A stretch of DNA of 64,000 bases from Pseudohoeflea sp964511625. Lineage in GTDB: Bacteria; Pseudomonadota; Alphaproteobacteria; Rhizobiales; Rhizobiaceae. Within the stretch, counting starts at the first letter, position 1. Each line of letters begins with the position of its first letter. Positions 58,919 through 64,000 of this stretch are shown piece after piece. The translations under genes and the position numbers were made by a program. The DNA lies in the NCBI GenBank assembly GCA_964511625.1, contig CAZEJG010000004.1, positions 134,619 to 198,618 of the forward strand. Reading direction: 5' to 3'. A model generated the notes under the pieces. That model did not search any database, was not told the DNA's origin, and was given only the letters and a program-made list of their open reading frames with translations.

Positions 58919-59032
58919 ATGAAGTCGTCGGAAGCGCAAGTCAGAATTCAGTACACCACGCCGGCGCTCAGCAAGGCGACGGTCTCGCTGCAGCGCGCCA
59001 CTGCGGCGAGTGCGACGAGCAATCCCCTTTAA
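58919..59032 (+). CDS. RiPP precursor peptide 2
   Basis: A 37-residue peptide starting MKSSEAQVRIQYTTPALSKA and ending LQRATAASATSNPL. Leader marks are Y-T-T-P (12-15) and L-Q-R-A-T-A (24-29). Predicted core ASATSNPL, with Ser at core position 5 as in the other peptides, and the SNP triplet shared with precursor 1. The leader end is the most divergent of the four. The Shine-Dalgarno (GAGAG, about 9 bp) is weak; a GTG seven codons earlier is an alternative start. Confidence 0.7.
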   Translation: MKSSEAQVRIQYTTPALSKATVSLQRATAASATSNPL

Positions 59033-59040
59033 ATTGATGG

Positions 59041-59260
59041 TGCAATTGCTCCCATCGGAACCTTTTTCACAGGAGAACAATCATGCATTCCAAGGCATCG
59101 AGCCGCGCGCCCTACACAAAGCCGGAGATCCGGAAGGCAGACGTCAAGCTGCAGACCGTGACGGCGGACGCGCCGGTCTCTGGCGGCATATACTGATCTA
59201 TCTACTTCCTCGCCATTCATGTCGCGCGGCACCGTCAAAGTTCCGATAGGGGCGATGGCG
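59041..59260. repeat. 21-nt imperfect inverted repeat flanking precursor 3
   Basis: The left arm at 59041-59061 can pair with the right arm at 59240-59260 with 16 Watson-Crick and 3 G-U pairs and only 2 mismatches. The arms enclose precursor 3 and its ribosome-binding site. In RNA this would form a long-range stem. Confidence 0.55.
59083..59196 (+). CDS. RiPP precursor peptide 3
   Basis: A 37-residue peptide starting MHSKASSRAPYTKPEIRKAD and ending LQTVTADAPVSGGIY. Leader marks are Y-T-K-P (11-14) and L-Q-T-V-T-A (23-28). Predicted core DAPVSGGIY, again with Ser at core position 5 and no ring acid at 7-9. A clear AGGAG lies 7 bp before the ATG, which makes this one of the two best-supported precursor genes. 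It lies inside the inverted repeat. Confidence 0.8.
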   Translation: MHSKASSRAPYTKPEIRKADVKLQTVTADAPVSGGIY

Positions 59261-59293
59261 GACCATTTACCAGTGTAACAAGGAGAGTATCCG

Positions 59294-59419
59294 ATGAAAC
59301 CGGACGACAAGGCAAAGCTGGCTTACCAGCAGCCAACAATCGCGAAAGCCAAGGTCTCGCTGCAGACCGTGACGGCGGCTACCACAACCTCGACGGAGCC
59401 GGTACAGACACCTCCCTGA
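59294..59419 (+). CDS. RiPP precursor peptide 4
   Basis: A 41-residue peptide starting MKPDDKAKLAYQQPTIAKAK and ending TVTAATTTSTEPVQTPP. Leader marks are Y-Q-Q-P (11-14) and L-Q-T-V-T-A (23-28). Predicted core ATTTSTEPVQTPP, Ser at core position 5 and Glu at 7. An AGGAGAG lies 7 bp upstream of the ATG. It is the last gene before the bidirectional terminator that separates the locus from xylA. Confidence 0.8.
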   Translation: MKPDDKAKLAYQQPTIAKAKVSLQTVTAATTTSTEPVQTPP

Positions 59420-59465
59420 GGGCACAGTAGGCGGCAGAGCCGTGGTCACCCCACGGCGCGCAAAG

Positions 59466-59500
59466 AAAAAAGCCGGACGCGAGTCCGGCTTTTTGTTTTT
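59466..59500. terminator. bidirectional rho-independent terminator
   Basis: An 8-bp stem (AGCCGGAC and GTCCGGCT, 4-nt loop) has A5-6 on one side and T4GT5 on the other, so it can stop the plus-strand RiPP transcript and the minus-strand xyl transcript. A second 7-bp hairpin (GCCGTGG/CCACGGC) lies just upstream at 59439-59457. Confidence 0.9.
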
Positions 59501-59514
59501 CCAAGCAGAGACCG

Positions 59515-60825
59515 TCAGACGTAGCGGTTGACGATGTTCTCGAGATATTCCTGACGGCCGGAGCGCGGCTCGGGATTGATGTTCTCGCGCTCCACCTTAT
59601 CGGCGATCTGGTCGAGCGTGTAATCGCCCTTCAGCATCTTCTGTGCCTCGGCGTCGTTCCAGCCGGCATAGCGCTCGTCGAGCGGCTTCTGCAGCGCGCC
59701 GTCTTCGACCATCTTCGCGGCCGCCTTCAGGCCGCGTGCGCAGCAGTCCATGCCGCCGATATGGGCGATCAGGAGATCCTGCGGGTCGATCGACTGGCGG
59801 CGCAACTTGGCGTCGAAATTGGTACCGCCGGTGGTGAAGCCACCCGCCTGAAGGACCTGATAGTAGGCCAGTGCCATTTCCGGCACGTTGTTCGGGAACT
59901 GGTCGGTATCCCAGCCGGACTGGTAGTCGTTGCGGTTCATGTCGATCGAGCCGAAGATGCCGAGGGCAGAGGCGAGCGCCAGCTCGTGCTCGAAGGTGTG
60001 ACCGGCCAGAATCGCGTGCCCCTGCTCGATGTTCATCTTCACCTCGTTCTCGAGGCCGTACTTCTTGAGGAAGCCGTAGACGGTCGCGACATCGTAGTCG
60101 TACTGGTGCTTGGTCGGCTCCTGCGGCTTCGGCTCGACGAGGATCGCCCCCTTGAAGCCGATCTTGTGCTTGTAGTCGACGACCATGTGCAGCATGCGCG
60201 CCATCTGGTCGAGTTCCCGGCTCATGTCGGTGTTGAGCAGCGTCTCGTAGCCTTCGCGACCGCCCCAGAGAACGTAGTTCTGGCCACCGAGCTTCACGGT
60301 CGCATCCATGCAGGTCTTGATGGTGGCGGCCGAGTAGGCGAAGACGTCCGGATCGGGGTTGGTCGAAGCGCCGCTCATGAAGCGGCGGTTGGAGAACAGA
60401 TTGGCCGTGCCCCACAAGAGCTTGATACCGGTCTCTTCCTGCTTCTTCGCGAAGTAGTCGACGATCTCGTTGAGGTTCTTCGTATTTTCGGCAAAGGTCT
60501 TGCCCTCGGGCCGCACGTCCGCATCGTGGAAGCAGTAGAACGGCGCGCCCAGAATGCTGAACATCTCGAAGGCCACGTCGGCCTTCAGTTTGGCCTTGTC
60601 CATCTCCCCGTCATACCAGGGCCGGTCGAAGGTGCGGCCGCCGAAGGGGTCGCCGCCTTCCCAGGCAAAGGAGTGCCAATAGGCGATCGCGAAACGGAGG
60701 TGGTCCTCCATGCGCTTGCCCATGACCATCTCGTCGGGATCATAGAAGCGGTAGGACAGCGGATCCGTGGAGTCCGCTCCCTTGAACGGGATCTTGCCGA
60801 TGTCGCCGAAAAAGCCGGTGCCCAT
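59515..60825 (-). CDS. xylA: xylose isomerase XylA
   Basis: The 436-residue enzyme converts D-xylose to D-xylulose in the cytosol. Family signatures are FYCFHDADVRPEG with the catalytic His (near residue 100), LWGGREGYETLLNTD and the metal-binding VEPKPQEPTKHQYD. The length is typical of class II xylose isomerases. It is the last gene of the xyl operon, 57 bp after xylG, and ends beside the bidirectional terminator. xylB is not in the window. Confidence 0.97.
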   Translation of the reverse strand: MGTGFFGDIGKIPFKGADSTDPLSYRFYDPDEMVMGKRMEDHLRFAIAYWHSFAWEGGDPFGGRTFDRPWYDGEMDKAKLKADVAFEMFSILGAPFYCFHDADVRPEGKTFAENTKNLNEIVDYFAKKQEETGIKLLWGTANLFSNRRFMSGASTNPDPDVFAYSAATIKTCMDATVKLGGQNYVLWGGREGYETLLNTDMSRELDQMARMLHMVVDYKHKIGFKGAILVEPKPQEPTKHQYDYDVATVYGFLKKYGLENEVKMNIEQGHAILAGHTFEHELALASALGIFGSIDMNRNDYQSGWDTDQFPNNVPEMALAYYQVLQAGGFTTGGTNFDAKLRRQSIDPQDLLIAHIGGMDCCARGLKAAAKMVEDGALQKPLDERYAGWNDAEAQKMLKGDYTLDQIADKVERENINPEPRSGRQEYLENIVNRYV

Positions 60826-60882
60826 GTGATTTCCTTCCCTGTCAGTTCTTGTCGTTGAGCGGCCCGAGCAGGGCCCGTCCTT

Positions 60883-61671
60883 CTAGTCCTTCACCGCGCC
60901 CGGTCCGGGAATGGCGCCGGGCGGGCATTTGCCCGCAATGATCATGCCGAGCAGGTCGTCGGCGCTGACGTCGTCGACATTGGCCGTCCCCACCAGCTGA
61001 CCGTTCTTCATCACGTTCGCACGGTCGCAGAGGCGTTTGACCTGGTGCACGTCGTGATCGATCAGGAAGATGCCGAGCCCCTGTCGCTTCAGCTCCTGGA
61101 CCAGATCGGCGACCATCTGCGTCTCGTGCGGGCCGAGAGCAGCCGTCGGTTCGTCCATGATCAGGATCTTGGCGTTGAAGTAGACGGCGCGGGCGATGGC
61201 CACCGACTGCCGCTGGCCACCCGAATAGGACGACACCGGCGAGGAGAAGTTCCTGAAATTGGGGTTGAGGCGCTCCATCACGCGGCGCGTCTCGGCTTCC
61301 ATCTTGTTGTCGTCGAGAAGGCCGGTCGGCCCGACGATCTCGCGCCCGAGAAAGAGGTTCGACGCGGCATCGAGGTTATCGGCGAGAGCGAGCGTCTGGT
61401 AGATCGTCTCGATGTGGTAGTGGCGAGCGTCACGGGGATTGTTGATCACCGCCTTCTCGCCGTTGATATAGATGTCGCCACTGTCCTGCTGATAGGCGCC
61501 GGAGAGGCACTTGATCAGGGTCGACTTGCCGGCGCCGTTGTGGCCGAGCAGGCCCACAACCTCACCGGGATAGAGATCGACCGAGACGTGGTCGACAGCC
61601 CTGACACCGCCGAACGCGATAGAGATGTCACGCATTTCGACAAGGGGTGTTCCGTTGCGATCTATAGCCAT
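60883..61671 (-). CDS. xylG: xylose ABC transporter ATP-binding protein XylG
   Basis: The protein of 262 residues has a single ABC cassette: Walker A GLLGHNGAGKSTLIKCLSGA, signature SSYSGGQRQSVAIARAVYF, Walker B ILIMDEPTAALG and switch LIDHDVHQVKRL. E. coli XylG has two tandem cassettes, while this short form is common in alphaproteobacteria and would work as a homodimer. The ATG overlaps the xylH stop (TGATG); a GTG one codon earlier is an alternative. Confidence 0.92.
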   Translation of the reverse strand: MAIDRNGTPLVEMRDISIAFGGVRAVDHVSVDLYPGEVVGLLGHNGAGKSTLIKCLSGAYQQDSGDIYINGEKAVINNPRDARHYHIETIYQTLALADNLDAASNLFLGREIVGPTGLLDDNKMEAETRRVMERLNPNFRNFSSPVSSYSGGQRQSVAIARAVYFNAKILIMDEPTAALGPHETQMVADLVQELKRQGLGIFLIDHDVHQVKRLCDRANVMKNGQLVGTANVDDVSADDLLGMIIAGKCPPGAIPGPGAVKD

Positions 61672-62966
61672 CACTTTGCCCCCGTACGCATGCGGTAGAT
61701 GGTGTCGATAAGGACCGCGATAACGAGCACCGCGCCCACGACAATGTTCTGGAAGGGTGCGTCGACGCCGACCATGGCCATGCCGGACTGCAGCGACTGC
61801 ATGATGAGCGCGCCGAGAATGGCGCCGTAAATGGTGCCCATGCCTCCCGCAAGCGCTGTACCGCCGATAACCGCGGCCGCGATGACGCGCAGTTCGTCCA
61901 GCGTGCCGATGTCGTTGGAGTGGAAGGTCAGGCGGGCCGATGCGACGAGTGCTGCCAGTCCGCAGAGGCCGCCCATGATGGCGAAGACCTTGACGGTCAG
62001 CATGCGGGTGTTGATGCCGGAGAGTTCGGCTGCATCGGGATTGCCGCCGGTCGCGAAGATGTAGCGTCCGAGCCGCGTGCGGCGGGCGACGATGGTCATG
62101 ACGATCGCCACCGCGATGAGGAGAAGCACCGAGATCGGCAGACCATAGCCCTGTGTATAGCCGTCGGGCATCACCTCGCCGCGGGCTTCAAAGAGCTGCT
62201 CGAGCCGCCGGCTCGGAACTTCGTAGGCGTTCAGGATGCCGATGAAGCCGAGGATGACCACAGCCGTGATGAGCGCGATTACCGCTTCGGCCCAGAGCGG
62301 CTTGACCGGGAATTCGTGGGCGATCTTGTTCGCCCGGCTGCGCCAGATCGCATAGAATGCGAATGCCACGGCGACGAGGCCGAAGACCCAGCTCCAGGTC
62401 TCGCCAAGCGTGCCGTTGATGCCGCCGAATTCCATGAAATTGCGATCGAGCGGCCCGATCGTCTGTCCGCTGGTGAGATACCAGGCGACGTTGCGCCAGA
62501 TCAGCAATCCGCCAAGGGTGACGATGAAGGCCGGCACTCCGAGGAACCCGATAATGTAGCCCTGGAACGCGCCGATGCCGACGCCGACGGCGATGCCCAG
62601 AACGATAGCGATCGGTGCGGTGGCGGGATGATTGAGACCGAGACCGAGCCATTCCGGTGTGATCACGGTCTGGGTCATCGCCATGACCGCCGAACAGGTC
62701 GCAAGCAGCGACCCCACCGACAGATCGATATTGCGGGTCACGATGACGAAGACCATGCCGGTCGCCATGATGGCGACGCTGACCGTCTGGATCGTCAGGT
62801 TGAAGATGTTGCGCGAGGTAAGGAAGCGCCCGTCCGTGATGAAGTGGAAACCGAGGCACAGAATGATGAAGGCGCCGATCATGCCGAGCAGGCGCGTATC
62901 GAGTTCAAGCTGTGCGAACAGGTTCTTCTTTTGCGCCGGGCGGGCTGGTTTGGCAGCGTCGGTCAT
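61671..62966 (-). CDS. xylH: xylose ABC transporter permease XylH
   Basis: The 431-residue permease has about ten membrane helices of the BPD_transp_2 type, with SRNIFNLTIQTVSVAIMATG, VSVAIMATGMVFVIVTRNID, NIDLSVGSLLATCSAVMAM and GTIYGAILGALIMQSLQSGM as landmarks. It forms the channel for sugar taken from XylF. A Pro/Lys-rich cytoplasmic start precedes the first helix. The gene starts 99 bp after the xylF stop. Confidence 0.94.
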   Translation of the reverse strand: MTDAAKPARPAQKKNLFAQLELDTRLLGMIGAFIILCLGFHFITDGRFLTSRNIFNLTIQTVSVAIMATGMVFVIVTRNIDLSVGSLLATCSAVMAMTQTVITPEWLGLGLNHPATAPIAIVLGIAVGVGIGAFQGYIIGFLGVPAFIVTLGGLLIWRNVAWYLTSGQTIGPLDRNFMEFGGINGTLGETWSWVFGLVAVAFAFYAIWRSRANKIAHEFPVKPLWAEAVIALITAVVILGFIGILNAYEVPSRRLEQLFEARGEVMPDGYTQGYGLPISVLLLIAVAIVMTIVARRTRLGRYIFATGGNPDAAELSGINTRMLTVKVFAIMGGLCGLAALVASARLTFHSNDIGTLDELRVIAAAVIGGTALAGGMGTIYGAILGALIMQSLQSGMAMVGVDAPFQNIVVGAVLVIAVLIDTIYRMRTGAK

Positions 62967-63015
62967 CGGGAAGGTCCGTCATTTTTATCGGGCTATTGGG
63001 GCTATCGCCCATAGA

Positions 63016-63042
63016 CACCGCGCCGCATGAAGCGGCGCGGTG
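63016..63042 (-). terminator. GC-rich stem-loop between xylF and xylH
   Basis: A perfect 11-bp inverted repeat (CACCGCGCCGC and GCGGCGCGGTG, 5-nt loop) lies 23 bp after the xylF stop on the minus strand with no T run after it. Such hairpins after periplasmic-binding-protein genes usually protect the upstream message and lower permease expression. Confidence 0.5.
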
Positions 63043-63065
63043 CGATGTCAGTTGTCAGGCGTGAC

Positions 63066-64000
63066 TTAGTTGCAGGGAGCCGGGCCGTCGGTGACGCCCT
63101 GGCAGAGGTCTTCCTTGCTGATCCAGCCAGCATCGACGACTGCCGAGAGGTTGTCCTTGGTCACCGGAACCGGCTTGAGGAACTTTGCCCAGAGCTCGGT
63201 GCCTGCGGGCGAGGTCCACTTTTCTGCGCCTTCAATGCCGGACATTTCGGTACCGCGCGCCATTTCGACGGCGATCTTGCCGGCTTCCATGCCGAGGTCA
63301 CGGGCGTCCTTCCAGACCGAAACGGTCTGGGTGCCCTTGGCGACGCGGTTCAGAGCGGCGTGGTCGCCGTCCTGACCGGAGACCGGAATGCCTTCCATGC
63401 CCTGCGCGGTGAGCGCCGCGACAACGCCGCCGGCGGTGCCGTCGTTGGAGGCGACGACCGCGTCGACCTTGTTGTTCTGCGCGGTCAGGATCTGTTCCAT
63501 GTTGCGCTGGGCGTTGGCCGGAAGCCAGCCGTCGGTGTAGGCTTCGTCGACGATCTTGACCTTGCCGGCATCGATAGCTTCCTGCAGCACTTCCTGCTGG
63601 CCGCCGCGAAGGAAGTCGGCGTTCGGATCGGTAGGCGACCCCTTGATCATGACGTAGTTGCCTTCCGGAGCCGCTTCGAGAACGGCGCGGGCCTGCATGC
63701 GACCGACTTCGACGTTGTCGAAGGTCAGGTAGAAGGCACGCGGGTCTTCGATCAGGCGGTCATAGCCGACGACGGGAATGCCGTTGTCGGCAGCCGACTG
63801 GACAGCCGGGCCGATGGCCTGCGAGTCCTGAGCCAGGATGATGAGGGCGTCGACGCCCTGGGCGATCAGGCTCTCGACGTCGGAGAGCTGCTTGGACGAG
63901 GAGCTCTGCGCGTCGGTCGAGACGTACTTCGCACCCATTTCGTCAAGCGCCTTCTTGATGGCCGCTTCGTCGGTCTTCCAACGCTCTTCCTGGAAGTTCG
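63066..64000 (-). CDS. xylF: D-xylose-binding periplasmic protein XylF (5' end cut)
   Basis: The frame is open to the window end, so the signal peptide is missing; at least 311 residues are present. The Periplasmic-binding-protein fold is seen in SLIAQGVDALIILAQDSQAI, NGIPVVGYDRLIEDPRAFYL, VVASNDGTAGGVVAALTAQG and GIPVSGQDGDHAALNRVAKG, which match XylF and related sugar binders. It captures xylose in the periplasm for XylGH. The Cys-containing end (EDLCQGVTDGPAPCN) is unusual and could form a disulfide. Confidence 0.93.
   Translation of the reverse strand, partial: NFQEERWKTDEAAIKKALDEMGAKYVSTDAQSSSSKQLSDVESLIAQGVDALIILAQDSQAIGPAVQSAADNGIPVVGYDRLIEDPRAFYLTFDNVEVGRMQARAVLEAAPEGNYVMIKGSPTDPNADFLRGGQQEVLQEAIDAGKVKIVDEAYTDGWLPANAQRNMEQILTAQNNKVDAVVASNDGTAGGVVAALTAQGMEGIPVSGQDGDHAALNRVAKGTQTVSVWKDARDLGMEAGKIAVEMARGTEMSGIEGAEKWTSPAGTELWAKFLKPVPVTKDNLSAVVDAGWISKEDLCQGVTDGPAPCN

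Noticed and set aside
56938..59419. Classical lasso peptides
   Set aside because: Three of four cores have no Asp/Glu at positions 7-9 and there is no cyclase gene, so a lasso ring is not supported.
1..64000. CRISPR arrays, tRNA or rRNA genes, insertion sequences
   Set aside because: No regularly spaced repeats, cloverleaf sequences, rRNA segments or transposase-like frames were seen on reading.

Overview
The window reads as chromosome of a motile alphaproteobacterium of the order Hyphomicrobiales (Rhizobiales). The evidence is the rhizobial-type flagellar/chemotaxis island: paired LuxR-type regulators VisN/VisR between fliF and flhB, the orphan OmpR-type regulator FtcR, MotC/MotD/MotE motor proteins, FlaF/FlbT, a DUF1217 protein beside flgF, and a che operon with two CheY proteins, CheD and CheT. 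The sequence is GC-rich throughout. Genus cannot be fixed from the sequence alone; Rhizobiaceae- or Aurantimonadaceae-like organisms fit.

Region 1 (1-4815) is the edge of a surface-polysaccharide locus: the C-terminus of a Wzx-like flippase, a DUF6492 protein, a WecG/TagA/CpsF glycosyltransferase, a GT4 and a GT2 glycosyltransferase.

Region 2 (4825-52243) is one nearly complete flagellum plus chemotaxis island. Most genes overlap by 1-4 bp or lie within 30 bp, so they form long operons. On the minus strand, 4825-21645 carries late/export/hook genes (fliR, flhA, fliQ, flgD, flbT, flaF, flgL, flgK, flgE, ftcR, a lytic transglycosylase, motD, motC, motB, a FliH-like gene). Then come three flagellin genes, each preceding its own terminator, and the fliP-to-flgF/DUF1217 operon. 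The short plus-strand operon motA-fliM-fliN-fliG-flhB diverges from it. The minus-strand visNR pair, and the che operon running into fliF, complete the set. The che operon begins with a soluble globin-coupled chemoreceptor whose globin domain appears to lack the heme-ligating histidine.

Region 3 (52621-53792) is small: a 36-residue membrane peptide with a strong terminator, a DUF2892 membrane protein with a perfect AT-rich palindrome in its leader, and a BigR/SqrR-like ArsR repressor with the two redox cysteines at the family spacing.

Region 4 (53864-59419) is the most unusual part. It looks like an undescribed RiPP (ribosomally made, modified peptide) locus. It has a PqqD-like recognition protein, a lasso-B2-like transglutaminase-fold leader peptidase, an HPr-kinase-like kinase and a nucleotidyltransferase, as in kinase-bearing lasso-peptide clusters, but no asparagine-synthetase-like lasso cyclase and no exporter. 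In their place is an FAD amine-oxidase-like enzyme. Four paralogous 37-41 residue precursor peptides are interspersed. Their leaders share Y-x-x-P followed by L-Q-x-x-T-A, and their short C-terminal cores share one invariant serine.

Region 5 (59515-64000) is a minus-strand xylose operon, xylF-xylH-xylG-xylA, with xylF cut by the window end.
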